From JAWKUK01 sp041398605 (lineage in GTDB: Bacteria; Planctomycetota; UBA1135; GCA-002686595): DNA of 64,000 nt. The stretch lies in assembly GCA_041398605.1 (NCBI GenBank), contig JAWKUK010000004.1, positions 62,001-126,000 on the forward strand. The letters run 5' to 3'. Each line of letters begins with the position of its first letter. Position 1 is the stretch's first letter. Made by a program: the position numbers and the translations under genes. Of the stretch, positions 18,433-29,109 are shown piece after piece. Under the pieces are notes generated by a model. The model did no database searches, was not told where the DNA came from, and worked only from the letters and a program-made list of their open reading frames with translations.

Positions 18433-20018
18433 CCGCGCGGCGCGAACGCGTCGGGGTCCGCCTGGTCCCAGAGGTGCTGCAAACGCTCGGGCGCGTGGCC
18501 GTCCAGCAGCGCGCCGCGCGCGACCGGGGGGTGCAGCTCCGCGAGCGAGCGCACGTCGTCGAGGCCTGTCCTGCGCAGGAACCGATCGGGCGTCAGCTCG
18601 TGCGGGTGCGAGAGGCCCGTCGCGCCGACGATTTCGGCCAGCGCGTCGAGCGTCTTCGCCTGGAAGCGGCGCACGCGCTCGGACTTCGTCGGGACGTGGA
18701 TCGCGCGGTTGCGCGACGGGTCTAGGGTCGCGACGCCCGCCGGGCACTCGTTGGTATGGCAGACCTGGGCCTGGATGCAGCCGAGCGCGATCATGAACGA
18801 GCGCGCGGCGTTGCAGGTGTCCGCGCCGAGCGCGATGAGGCGCGCGATGTCCATCGCGGTCACGACCTTCGCGGACGCGACGAGCCGCACGCGGTCGCGC
18901 AGCCCCGCGCCGACGAGCGCGTCGCGCACGAGCACCAGGCCCTCGCGCAGCGGCGTGCCCATGTGGTCCGCGAACTCAACCGGGGCCGCGCCGGTGCCGC
19001 CTTCACCGCCGTCGACCGTGATGAAGTCCGGGGCCTCGCCTTCGGCGTGCATCGCCTTCACGAGCGCGAGCACCTCGACTGGCCGCCCGACGCAGAGCTT
19101 GATCCCGACCGGCTTGCCGCCCGAGACCTCTCGCAGGCGCGCGACGAAGCGCACGAGCTCGCGCGGCGTCGAGAACGCCGAGTGCCCGGGCGGCGACATG
19201 CAGTCCTTGCCCTTCGGGACGCCGCGCGCCTCGGAGATGACGTCCGTGATCTTGTTCGCGGGCAAGATGCCGCCGTGGCCAGGCTTCGCGCCCTGTGACA
19301 GCTTCACCTCGATCATGCGGACGCGCTCGTGGGCGGCCTGGACTTTGAAGCGCGCCTCGTCGAACCCGCCGTCGGCGCGGCGCGCGCCGAAGTAGCCCGT
19401 TCCGAGCTGCCAGACCAGGTCGCCGCCTCCCGCGAGGTGATAGCGCGAGACGCCGCCTTCGCCGGTGTTTTGCCAGAACTCGCCCTCGCGCGCGCCGGCC
19501 GAGAGCGACTCGATGGCGCGCGGCCCGAGCGAGCCGAAGCTCATTGCCGAGATGTTGAAGAGGGCCGCGGAGTAGGGCTGGGCGCAGGTGCCTTCACCGA
19601 ACGTCACGCGCCAGCGCGCGTGGTGCAGGTCGCGCGCGGCGAGCGAGTGCTCGAGCCACTCGTACCCGACCTCTCCTACGCGCAGCTCGGAGCCAAACGC
19701 GTCGTACTCCGACTGGCCTTTCGCGCGCTGATAGATGAGCGAGCGTTGCTCGCGGTCGTAGGGGCGGCCGTCGGTGTCGTCCTCGATAAAGTACTGCCGG
19801 ATCTCGGGCCGGACCGCCTCCATCAGGTAGCGCCCGTGCCCGATGATCGGATAGTTACGCAGGAGCGCGTGCTTGGGCTGCACGAGGTCGTACACGCCGA
19901 GGAGCGCGAGGGCCGCCGCGGCGCCCGCGCCCCACCACCAAGCGCCGCCGTTCGAGAGCGCGAGGGGGACGAGCGCGCACGCGGCGAGCACAACGAGGCC
20001 GAAGGTCAGGAAGCGCAT
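18417..20018 (-). CDS. FMN-binding glutamate synthase family protein, membrane-anchored (533 aa)
   Basis: Homologous to the FMN/Fe-S synthase domain of glutamate synthase, without the amidotransferase domain. Two N-terminal hydrophobic segments (about residues 3-20 and 26-42) anchor it. The catalytic barrel contains AMSFGSLGPRAIESLSAGAR, EVKLSQGAKPGHGGILPANK, DFITVDGGEGGTGAAPVEF, and the Cys-rich CIQAQVCHTNECPAGVATLD of the 3Fe-4S site. Such stand-alone proteins are widespread and their electron donor and substrate are usually unknown. Single gene, 16-bp 3' overlap with the MnmC-type gene. Confidence 0.88.
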   Translation of the reverse strand: MRFLTFGLVVLAACALVPLALSNGGAWWWGAGAAAALALLGVYDLVQPKHALLRNYPIIGHGRYLMEAVRPEIRQYFIEDDTDGRPYDREQRSLIYQRAKGQSEYDAFGSELRVGEVGYEWLEHSLAARDLHHARWRVTFGEGTCAQPYSAALFNISAMSFGSLGPRAIESLSAGAREGEFWQNTGEGGVSRYHLAGGGDLVWQLGTGYFGARRADGGFDEARFKVQAAHERVRMIEVKLSQGAKPGHGGILPANKITDVISEARGVPKGKDCMSPPGHSAFSTPRELVRFVARLREVSGGKPVGIKLCVGRPVEVLALVKAMHAEGEAPDFITVDGGEGGTGAAPVEFADHMGTPLREGLVLVRDALVGAGLRDRVRLVASAKVVTAMDIARLIALGADTCNAARSFMIALGCIQAQVCHTNECPAGVATLDPSRNRAIHVPTKSERVRRFQAKTLDALAEIVGATGLSHPHELTPDRFLRRTGLDDVRSLAELHPPVARGALLDGHAPERLQHLWDQADPDAFAPRGHVER

Positions 20019-20214
20019 CGCGAGAGGATGCCGTCTCGCGCGCCCTTTGTCAGCCCGCGGGGCCCCGAGGCATGGCGAGCGGCGCGCTCCCTGTCAGCTC
20101 GGGCAGACCAGGTCGCCAGCGGTCCAAACTCGACGGGTCCAGCGGACGAGCGCTGCGCAGCCTCATCGGTGACCTCCGTACCGTCGACCGCTGGCGGGCT
20201 CTCTCTCTGTCGGT

Positions 20215-21525
20215 TCAAGGGACGAAAATTGGGGCAAGCACGACCCGGAACCCAAAGTCGTTGCTCGTGTAGCCCGGCTCGTTGCTGCTCCGGCGCGCGG
20301 AGCGGCAATTGCGAGAGTAGTCGGCCCAGCTGCCGCCGCGGCAGACCCGATCGGCGCCGCCTGTGACAAGGGGGTCGGCCACCGCCGCCGAACTGTACGG
20401 CGCGAACGAATCCAGGCACCACTCCCTAACATTCCCGTGCATGTCGTACAGGCCAAACGCGTTCGGTGCGTAGCTGCCCACGGGCGCCGGGCCGCTGGAG
20501 TTGCAGGGCGAGTTCGAGTGGTAGCTGTACCCGAACCTCGCTTGGTTGCAGAACAGGTCCGGCCCGTAGTGAAACTCCGTCGTCGTCCCAGCGCGGCACG
20601 CGTACTCCCACTCCGCCTCGGTCGGCAGACGATACTCGTACCCCGCAGGCAGGTTACCCGCCTGCTGCGCATTGAGGGCGGCGCAGTACGCGCGCGATTG
20701 ATGCCAGTCCACCTGTTCGACAGGGAGCGACTCGCCGAAGAAGTAGGACGGGTTCGATCCCACCAACGCCTGGTATTCAGCCTGCGTCACCTCGCTCTGA
20801 CCCATCCAAAACAGACGGCTGATCGTCACTTGGCGGACCGGGTCAGGCGTGAACTCGCCGAAGTAAGGTGCCCCGAGCGGCGCGTTCGACCCCATCATGA
20901 ATGTCCCCGCCGGGATCAGCACCATCCCTGGCACCAGAGCCGGCGACGCGGTGAACAACACCTCCAGGCCGTCGCTGAAGTTCGACGTGGCGCTCCCACC
21001 CGAGCCGGCATCGCGGTACCAGCATTGGAAGGACCACGACTCCCCCGCCTGTACGGCGACCGCGCCGCTGGACTGCGGCATCGCGCTCACATCACGACGC
21101 GCGGACCATGTCAGTCGTGCTGGAGTTCGTGATCCCACCGCCGACTTGTCGTCCGATAGGACTCCCAAGGCAGAGGTGCCCCGCGCTGCCTGCTGGGTTC
21201 ATGACAAACCCCTGCGAGCGGCTGCACAAGAAGAACGCCGCCGCGTTCTGCGGCAGTCCAATGCTTGTCAGCACCAGGAAGTTCCCCAACACCGTCGCGC
21301 TGCCCGAGCCAGAGATCGTCGCCGTCGCGCCGGTCGAGTTCGGGGCCGGTGTGCAGTAGTTCGTACCAACCTGCGCCAGCGCTGGGCTGGCGCCTGGGCG
21401 CGGTCAGCGCAAGGTGCTCGCGAGCCGTCCGAGAGCGGGCCGGACGGTCGGTGCCAAGCGCGCGATCGAGCGGCGAATGGAGGCAGGCGTGGCCCGTCGC
21501 GCGGACTGATCTGGCGGGGCTTCAT
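20215..21525 (-). CDS. Shared secretion-type domain fused to a formylglycine-generating-enzyme-like (SUMF1) domain, frameshifted
   Basis: From the N-terminus, the first readable domain begins NYCTPAPNSTG (complement of 21358) and carries LPQNAAAFFLCS and HLCLGSPIGR. After an apparent frameshift near 21100 it continues AGESWSFQCWYRDAGSGGSA to about 20940. This is the shared domain that ends other secreted proteins here. It is followed by an FGE-sulfatase/SUMF1 domain: MVLIPAGTFMMGSNAPLGAP, EVTQAEYQALVG, YRLPTEAEWEYACRAGTT, LYDMHGNVREWC and CRGGSWADYSRNCRSARR. The segment equivalent to the active-site Cys pair of true FGE is shortened, so sulfatase-activating activity is unlikely. The ATG ending at 21525 is uncertain because the signal peptide region is also out of frame (readable as ASPALAQ before the first domain). 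Confidence 0.7.
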
Positions 21526-21954
21526 GGGTCTGATTCTACCCCCGCTATCGTTCGGCCCCCGAAGTCCGCCTGCCATTGGCTCAAGGCTAGCGCTTCATGG
21601 TGCAGCCGGCGGCTCCTCCGGTTCGCGGGAGCGCGCCCCGTCACCTCCGAGGCACGCTCCAAGAAGCCCGCGTTCACCAGCATTGAAGCACTGATGTGCC
21701 GCTTGTTCACGAAGTCTGCAAACAACTCGTCCCTCAACGGTGCGCAGGGCCCCGCCTCCCCCAAACGCATCAGCGTCGCGCACATCAGACCGCGCGCCGG
21801 CGCCCGCGTACGATTGAGCGAAGTCTTCCTGCGCCGCTCAGGCCCCTCTGCTCCGAGGCCACAGCATCGGAAGGAGGCGAGTGCTCATCTAGCGGTGATC
21901 ACCGGAGCAACTTGCGCACATCAGGGTCCTGCTCGAGAACCGAGGGCCTGCCGT
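21526..21954. other. Region without a supported gene, contains one direct-repeat copy
   Basis: An 87-codon frame on the minus strand (21522-21785, starting MCATLMRLGEAG) is open but has no recognisable motif and begins inside the direct repeat at 21771-21806. Nothing else convincing is seen. The decayed kinase gene ends at 21955. Confidence 0.4.
21771..21806. repeat. Direct repeat copy A (36 bp) bracketing the damaged region
   Basis: Identical to 29110-29146 except for one missing C (core CAGCGTCGCGCACATCAGAC then GCGCGCCGGCGCCCG). The 29.1-kb copy contains the last codons and stop of the acyltransferase/acyl-ligase gene, so copy A looks like a duplicated 3' end of that gene, 7.3 kb away. 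Confidence 0.8.
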
Positions 21955-24355
21955 TCAGCGCCGGCGATCCTCGCCAGTAGGTGGTCCCGCCGCAGCGCGC
22001 CCTGTTTCGTCCTCAGGGCGGCGACGTCGGCTTCGAGTCGGCGCAGGAATCCCTCGTATCGATCTCGCTTCCTCGTCTGCGTCAACGCCTGGCAGGTGTT
22101 CCGTCAGGGCCTCATTAATCGCCCGACTCGGAAGAGCGCCCGCGCGAGCGCTATCGCGACAGCCACTGTCTGGGTCGCTTGCGACGGCGCGCTTGGCGAG
22201 CACGAGCGCGAGCACTTCGTCGCCGATGCACGGCCCGTCGGATCGACGATCTCCCAGGCACGGGCATCGAGCTGGTAGGCGTCTGCATCCGGGTGCTCAG
22301 CGTCAAGCAGCGGCAACTACGTCCTCACGCGACATCAGCTCTCGCCCCAAAAGGCGAGCCATCCGGATTGCGTTCGCCGCGAGCGCGCTGGTGGAAGAAG
22401 CGATCCGCGCTGGAGCGCCCTTTTCGAATCGTGTTCAGCGCCGCACGCTTCTCGGGTTCGCTCAGTGCAACGCACTCTGACGTACGGCGGAGGCTGCCTC
22501 GGAGAAACCCTCGGCGGCCTGCAAGGCGTCGTCCGCCACTCGCACCAACCGACTGCGCAGCGCTGAGGGCAAGTCTCTCCAGTGTCTCTGCGATTGGTGC
22601 AGATCCCAAGACATCAGTGAATTGTAACCGGCCCCCACGAGCCGGTTCCGTCTGGACTGGGAAGATCACCGTCGCTCCGTGAAACGCATTGCGAGTCGCT
22701 GGGAGCGTGAGTATGTGATGACCATCGCCACTGCATCCAAATCCGCAGACCGCTGCTGGTGTATGTCGCGATTCGATCGCCGCCTGGGCTAAATGCGACT
22801 TGGTAAGCCATTTCATCGTCGAGCGAAAAAAGGTGCTTCCCGTTGACAGTACTCCATACGTCGCCGCTTCCAACAACGAGACTCTTTCCGTCTGGACAAA
22901 AAGCGACACACATGCCTTCGTCGGAGTAGGACCTTCCCCTATACCGATGCAGCAACTCGCCGCTTTCAGCATCCCAGAGGTCGATGGCGTTATCTGGGAA
23001 AGAGGTCACAATCTGAGAGCGATCGGGACTGAATGCTAGGTACGCATAGCGGTCGTTGGTTGCCCAACCGGTTTCGATGCGGCGGAGGCTCTCGTCACCT
23101 GTGCGAGGATTCCAAATGCAGACGATCCCATCATCAGACAGAGTCGCGATCCTCTCCCGTCGCGACTGTATTGTATGTCGCTCACAATGCCAGCATGGTT
23201 CCCAGAATTGGGTCCCCACGATGCCGGTGAGTCCATCGCAGACAGACACAACGCCATCCATCGCAGTAGCAAAAAAGGCTCCATCAGGACCCCAAGAGAG
23301 ACCGCACAAACCTGATATGACATCCGAGTATCCAAACGTCAGAATCAAACGACCGTCGTCCGCATCAGGATATAGATACGCCACCCGCAAGACTCAGAAG
23401 CCGTCGCAGATCAAAGAAAAGAATTTTTCGTCGGAAGCAACCAGATCCCCCCCTTCCAGCTCAACTGCTCCCCGAGGGCGATATAACGCATCCCAAAGTC
23501 GCACAGTTCCGTCCCAAGATGACGACACTAACCTTGATGCTTGACTCCCGAGAAACTCTGCGCTTGCAATGCTGGCGGTATGACCAATAGGCGTTGCGAC
23601 TTCCTCTCCGTTTTCGGTGTTCCACGCGTGCGGCGTGGAGCCGTTTGTTCCCTGGTGATGAAATCTTGCCGTCTGGGCTGAAGTAAGCATCCCCGTGCGC
23701 GGGTAGCCGACCGCTTAGGGTTCGCTCCAAGGTCACCAGAATGAACGTCCCAGATCCGTGCGGTGCCGTCACGATCTCCCGTCAGCAACGATTGGCCGTC
23801 TTCGCTGAACAACGACGTCGCGCCCATTTCCCAATCGGCTTCGCGCTGCCACAACTGCTTATCCGTCTTGCACGTCCCAAACACTGATCTTCCCTCGACT
23901 CTCTGCGACAAAATAGCCGCTATTGCCGCTGAGCGTAATCCTGTCATTTCAGGTCTGAGAGCCAGTCTGAGGACTCTCCGGTCTCCACCTTCCACCTCCC
24001 AGCGAGCCATCGCGCTTTGGGATAACAAGATCGCCCGTCGGAGCTGAACTGGATCGCTTCCGATCTGACGTCATCGAGGAGGATGCGTCCCACTCCTCGA
24101 CCGCTCTTCAACTCCCCAGACGTGCACACTGTCGTTGCAAAACGCCGCGAACTGGCTGGCGTCTGGACTGAAGGCGATCCGATCAACGCGTCTTCATCAG
24201 CCGCAGTCAGGCGCAGCATCGGCAGACCCGTCGTTGGATTTCCAGCTCGCTGCGATTTCTTGATCCGAAGCCCCAACGGTGACGATGCGGCTGTTGTCGG
24301 GGACGAACTTGGCAATACCGACCGGACCCGAGTGTCCGACCAACCGCTGGACTTC

Positions 24356-25765
24356 GGCTCTCCTGCTGCTTTAGGGACGAAAATCAGGGCGTGAAGGCAG
24401 GTGTGACGTGAACGCCCCCGCAACAGAGGTGAATGAGTGCCATGAGTGCGAAGGCGTCATGGAAGCCGAATGCTCTGCGAGTGATGGTCCTGATCTTGCC
24501 ATTGAGGCCCTCGGTCTGGCGTTCGTAGAGCCGCGTGCGGATGTACTCGACGACGCCCTCCAGATGTGTCTCGATCGTCTTCGCTGACTCGGCCGAAGTG
24601 GCGTAGTCCGTCGCCCGAGCGTCGGCAATCCACTTCTCGAGGCGAACCCGGCCGGCCTTGTTGATCTGGCGCGCCCGCTAAGGATGTCGACAAACGGCTC
24701 CTTGAGCAGGTAGGCCGTGTACAGCGGCTCGTTAGCGATTCGGGCTCGCTGAGCGTGAGTCGATCAGCGTCGGTGAGGTTCCAGGCGCTCTTCTGGGTGG
24801 GGACTCGCGTGCCCTTGAGCCGCAGGCGTTGATCTCGATCCTCCGCGGCCCGAACCTCATCACGGCGCGTCTCGTCCAGGGCGTCCTGCACGAGTCGTTG
24901 AACGTGGAAGCGGTCGAAGATCAGCCATGCCCGGGCGCGTGCTCGTGGACTGGTTCCTTGATGAACGCGCCCGACATGTCGATGGTGACGGATTCGAGCT
25001 TCGCGGCCCGTTCGGGGCCCAGGCCTCGAAGAACGCGCGCAGCGTCTCTGCGCTCTTGCCCATGCCTGTCCACACGACCGTACCGCGTTCGTGGTCGACG
25101 ACGGTCGTGATGTACTCATGGTGCTTGCGATGGCTGAGGAACCGTCAATGCCGATGTGTCGGAGGCCGCGAGGCGGGCCTCGTGCGTACCAGGGGCGCTG
25201 CTGAACCACGCTCCGGACGATTCGCGCCACCGAGCGATAGGTCGTCCGGAGCGTCTGGCTGACGAAGGTCATGCTGGCATGCTTGGTGAAGTAGGCACAC
25301 CGCTCCTCAAAGGCCAGCGTGAAGTGGCTGTCGTGTGCAGCCCAGGGACCTTCTCAGTCGTGGTCTTCCGGCATCGCCTGCACTTGACGCGCCGCATCTC
25401 GTACTGGAGGTGGACCTTCCAGCCCAGACAGTCGAGGTGTCTCCCTTGCGGACCCGACGGTCATGGACCCTGCGGCACTTGCAGCCGCACAGCGAACTTA
25501 TCAGGGCACTCGCCAGTGCCGGTCGCACATCGGCGACGATGCCGTCGGCGTCGAGGTACAGACGTGACGACATTGGTAGATGGCGAAGAGCAATCGGAGT
25601 AGAGTCGTGGCGCGCATGGGGTGGGTGGAGCTGAAGGCTTCGGTACTACAGCATGCGCTCACCTCACGCCGCACTCACGCCCTTCTCCGGAAACATCGAG
25701 AAGGGTCCAATCGTCGATTCGAGGCCGAACCCGCCCATCGCACCGTCCCTAAAGCAGCAGAAGAC
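24356..25765 (-). mobile_element. ISL3-family-type insertion sequence with terminal inverted repeats and target duplication
   Basis: About 1.41 kb. The ends share a perfect 17-bp inverted repeat (CTGCTGCTTTAGGGACG at 24363-24379 and its complement at 25744-25760). The left end extends outward as GGCTCTC, reminiscent of the GGCTCT start of many ISL3 ends. A 7-bp direct repeat GGACTTC directly flanks it (24349-24355 and 25766-25772), close to the 8-bp duplication known for ISL3. Removing the element and one repeat copy restores a WD40 blade reading GEEVQRLVGHSGPVG on the minus strand. The insertion is therefore inside the kinase gene. The cargo is one transposase gene, itself frameshifted. Confidence 0.85.
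24384..25573 (-). pseudogene. ISL3-family transposase, frameshifted
   Basis: About 397 codons if frames are joined, normal for ISL3. An N-terminal segment with CGCKCRRVHDRRVRKGD and a following MRRVKCRRC look like the ISL3 zinc finger. The DDE-type core reads IGIDGISHRKHHEY, TTVVDHERGTVVW, GKSAETLRAFFEAW, then AWLIFDRFHVQRLVQDALDE. The C-terminal family motif is LNGKIRTITRRAFGFHDA, ending VTPAFTP and a stop at 24384. These segments lie in different frames, so the gene is inactive as sequenced. It lies on the same strand as the disrupted kinase. Confidence 0.8.
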
Positions 25766-27464
25766 GGACTTCCTCGCCCGGAGTCAAGCTGGAGCATGGG
25801 CGGTTCCGTCGTCGCCCAAGCAACCTGTGACGATTCGTATTCATCGGACTCAATGACCCTCGCCTGCGTGCGAGCGACATGGATCGTGCGGATTGACGTA
25901 TCGGAGCGCGCATTCAGGTAGCCCCATTCCCAGCCACGCAGCGCGACAAGCGCCGAATCCAGCGCCCGGCGCGCCAACCTTGTGTCCCCGGCGTCCAAGG
26001 CGAGCGCGGCCGACGAGATCGACCGCGAAGCCCGAGTTTCGCACCGCGACGGTCTTCTCTGCGACGGCCCGGCAGGCGTTCCTTTCGAGCGATGCTGGAA
26101 GTACAAGCTCGTCACCAGCCCCGCGAAGAAGATCACCGTCGCAGCCAGGACCGCCGCGGAGAGGCCCGGATTGCGGCGGACCCAAGTCTTTGCCTCCGCC
26201 CACGCGCCAGTCGCATAGGCCGCGACGACACGGCGCTCGAGGAAAGCGCTCAGGTCGATTCGAAGGGCACGGACGTCAAGGGTAGCGGTCGGCTGCGTCG
26301 CGGGCCATGGCGCGCTCGGTGATCGCGACGAAGGCTCTGCCGGAGGCCGCGCCACCAAGCTCGAAATCGAGGCCAGGGCCCCTCGAGCAGGCGCATGACG
26401 ATCAGGCCGGGGGCCGGGTCGGTGCCCGCCGGCACAGGGCGTGCAGCCCGGTGAGCAGCTCGTAGAGCATCGCCCCGATCGCGTAGACATCGAGCGCGCA
26501 TCCACGGCGGCGTGCTCGCCCCGCGCCTGCTCCGGTGACATGTAGGCCGGTGTGCCGACGATGCTGTCCGCGTGGGTCAGAAGCGGGGAGTTCGGCGTGG
26601 CGTCCCGTTCCGCGCGCCGCAGGGTATCGACCTGGCTCGCTGACCGTGCTTCGGGAGGCCGGCGAAGTGCCTTGCACTCGGGCGAGGCCTGATCCGCCGA
26701 CCGCCACCTCCAGCGGCGACCGACCATGACGTTCGCGGGCTTCAGGTCGCGATGCACGACGCGAGCACCAGGCCGCCAGGCGCGGCTTCACTGAATTCGC
26801 CAGCACGCCGAGCGCGCGCACCTGCGTCCAGCCCTCCGCTCCCCGACTTCACCAACAGACCTTCAGGCAGGTCCTCCCCGCGGACGAGGCGCATCGTGAG
26901 CACGCCCTCGCGTCGGTGCCGAGTTCATGCACCGGCGATCCAGGGTGATCGAGCTGGCTGGCGATGCGCGCTTCGTCGACGAAGCGCGTGATGAAGCAGC
27001 ATCGACAGGGCGTGTCGCCGCTCGCTGCACCACGGCTCGCCTCGCCGGACGATCTTCATGACGAGTTGCGGTGCAGCTTGCGGTCCCAGACCTTGAGCAC
27101 GACGCCCCGCCCCCGCGGCCCAGCAACGCGCGGAACCAGCGGTAGCGACCCGCATCGGGCAGGTTGATGCCCAAGCGATCGGCGAGGTCCGCCGTGACCT
27201 GCAGTCGGGGTTCGTCCCCGGAGACGACAGCGCCGGGCCGTCGAGGCCCATGTTGCTGGCAAGCAGACCCGGCACGACGCGCTCGAGGATCGGGGCGGGG
27301 TGCCGCAGTCGCGTGCATGGCGCAGCTCGTCCGCGTGCTGGGGATGCGCGGCGAGGAGAACCGTCGAAGTCCGGCTCCTTGCCGTCCTCCACCTCTTCCG
27401 TCCAGCGAACGAAGAGTGTCTCCGGGTCGTCCTTGGAATCGTGAGCCATCGTGGTGGGCAGAGG

Positions 27465-28148
27465 TCAGGCTGAGGGTGGGCATTCCTCGAGACGGGGCCG
27501 CAGAGCGCGGCGCAAGCGTATCCAGGCGCGTTGGTGAAGCTGCCGGGCGGCGGCGGGCTCGCGGTCCAGGTCTTGGCCGATACGGTCCCAGCCCTCCCCG
27601 CAATGGTCGCGCAACAGCACCACGCGCCGCTGGTCCGCCGGAAGGAGCGCGACCTCGGCGTCGAGCAGCTCGCGGATCCTCGAGGCTCTGCGAGGCCAGC
27701 GGGACCGCTCGCTGCGGCGGGTAGCTCGCTCATGCCCGCCGACCCTCGACGGGCGCGTCGAGCGGGACGGTGCGATGCGCGTCGCGCTTTGCGGCTGCTC
27801 GAAGGCATACGCGCGTCGCGGATTTGGTTGGTCATGATCGGCGCCAACCATTGCACCAGCAGGCGCTGGCCGCCGAACGCGGCCGAAGGTCCCGATCCTG
27901 GGCAGAGCCGCGAGACGTCTCCTGGACGAGATCCATCGAGTCGTGCTGTCGGCGCAGGGTCGACGCGCCGAGCTGGATGCGCACGATCCGTCGGTGCGAT
28001 CCTGGTAGCGATCGATCAGCTCCTGGAGCGCGTCACGATCACCGTCCTGCGCTCGGGCGAGGAGCGCCAGCGAGACGTGCTCCTGGGGCAGTTCTTCCCC
28101 CGAGAGCGAGGCGTGCTGCGCGTCGTTGGACAGGTCCGGGTGGGCCAT
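27465..28148 (-). pseudogene. ECF-type RNA polymerase sigma factor, frameshifted
   Basis: Starts MAHPDLSNDAQHASLSGEEL. Region 2 is recognisable (ALLARAQDGDRDALQELIDR, then in another frame SMDLVQETF). Region 4 reads LLDAEVALLPADQRRVVLLR and DHCGEGWDRIGQDLDR, ending ARQLHQRAWIRLRRALR. At least two frame changes lie between about 27.75 and 28.0 kb. Planctomycetes often encode an ECF factor next to a cytoplasmic-membrane Ser/Thr kinase thought to control it; here the kinase gene begins 15 bp downstream. Both appear decayed together. Confidence 0.75.
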
Positions 28149-28499
28149 GGTCTTAGATCAGACGGCGGCTCGGAGGTTTGTCACGCGGTCCCCGTTTCGG
28201 CCAGGGCTGCCGCTGCCGCGCGCCTGGAGCTGGCCCCCAGGGTCAGCACCGACAGCAGGGTTCGCGCCGGGACGAGCTCCTGAGTCGCCCCGCGCGATGC
28301 ACGCCGCTGGTGCCGAGCGGACCGCTGCCGTTCGCCGCCGGACGACGAGCAAGCAGCAGGGCTGGCTCAGTGCGGCGCGGCTCAGTGCGGCGCGGCTCAG
28401 TGCGGCGCGGCTCAGTGCGGCGCGGCGCGGGCGGTGGCGCGGTCACGGGGACTGCGTACACTCGTGGCCGTCTCACCCACTCCACCCAAGGCCGCCATC
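28149..28499. other. Intergenic region between divergent broken genes
   Basis: Upstream region of the minus-strand sigma gene and the plus-strand DinB-like gene. It holds a 15-bp tandem repeat (28364-28423) and otherwise GC-rich sequence; no gene is supported. Confidence 0.4.
28364..28423. repeat. 15-bp perfect tandem repeat, 4 units
   Basis: Four identical copies of GGCTCAGTGCGGCGC in the intergenic region between the sigma factor and DinB-like remnants. All frames through it are open only because of composition. Confidence 0.9.
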
Positions 28500-28995
28500 A
28501 TGTCGATCGTCGCTCCATCCTCGCCGACTTCCGCTCGAGCTTGAACTGACCCGCGCCGTTCTGCGGGCCGTGCCCGAGGCGCTTCGGCTACGGCCGCACG
28601 AAGTCCTGGACCCTCGGAAAGCCCGCCGGGCGCGTGGCCGAAGGGGGCGCGGCCTTCGCGGCCTCGATGATGGAGCGAACCGACTTCGCGACCGCGGGCG
28701 GTGACTGGAAGCCCTTCGAGCCGACGACCGAGCTGAGATCCTCGCCAAGCTCGACGAGGTCGGTGGGGTCGTCGCCGACGCGCTCGAGGGCGGGACGACG
28801 CCTTCATGACCAAGACCTGGACGATGCGCGCCGGCGAAGGTGATCTGGAATCACCCCGCGACCGGCATTCCGCACCATGTCCATCCACCACACGATCCAC
28901 CACCGCGGTCAGCTCAGAGTCTACATGCGCATGGTCGGGGCAGCGCTGCCTCGATCTAATAAGGACCGACCGCGGACGTGCCGAACATGTTCTGA
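28500..28995 (+). pseudogene. DinB/DUF1572-like protein, frameshifted
   Basis: The ATG at 28500 begins MSIVAP. In alternating frames the strand then encodes LTRAVLRAVPEALRLRPHE, KSWTLGK, ASMMERTDFATAGGDWKPFE, TKTWTMRAGE, MSIHHTIHHRGQLRVYMRMV and GPTADVPNMF followed by TGA at 28993-28995. The HHRGQL/YMRMVG end and three metal-binding His positions are typical of DinB four-helix-bundle proteins of about 165 residues, commonly thiol-dependent hydrolases or transferases. At least four frame changes are needed to read it through. Confidence 0.7.
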
Positions 28996-29109
28996 CGACG
29001 GGCTTCAGCCACGAGCGGCGCGTCGCAGCCCCCGTGCCCAGCCCTGGATCGAGCGCCCGCCGCGCCGGGGCTCGCGACCGTTCGGCGAGGGCTGGGACGG
29101 CTTTCGGTC

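Larger units (their letters stand above)
21955..27449 (-). pseudogene. Ser/Thr protein kinase with transmembrane segment, WD40 repeats and TPR-like tail, decayed and IS-interrupted
   Basis: Start MAHDSKDDPETLFVRWTEEV at 27449, 15 bp after the ECF sigma stop. In successive frames the minus strand encodes an N-terminal stretch with LADRLGINLPDAGRYRW and a Gly-rich loop (RGVVLKVWDRKL), HRDLKPANVMVG (catalytic loop), and GTPAYMSPEQARGEHAAVDAR with DVYAIGAMLYELLTG (subdomains VIII-IX). A membrane helix AAVLAATVIFFAGLVTSLYF and LRGWEWGYLNAR follow, then WD40 blades such as SLLTGDRDGTARIWDVHSG and RLVSSSWDGTVRLWDA. The tail has AWEIVDPTGRAS, typical of such kinases. The frame changes many times and an ISL3-type element (24356-25765) splits one WD40 blade. 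The WD40 part is visibly less GC-rich than its surroundings. Confidence 0.8.

Noticed and set aside
21522..21785. 87-codon minus-strand frame as a gene
   Set aside because: No motif, no ribosome site and its start lies inside the duplicated repeat.
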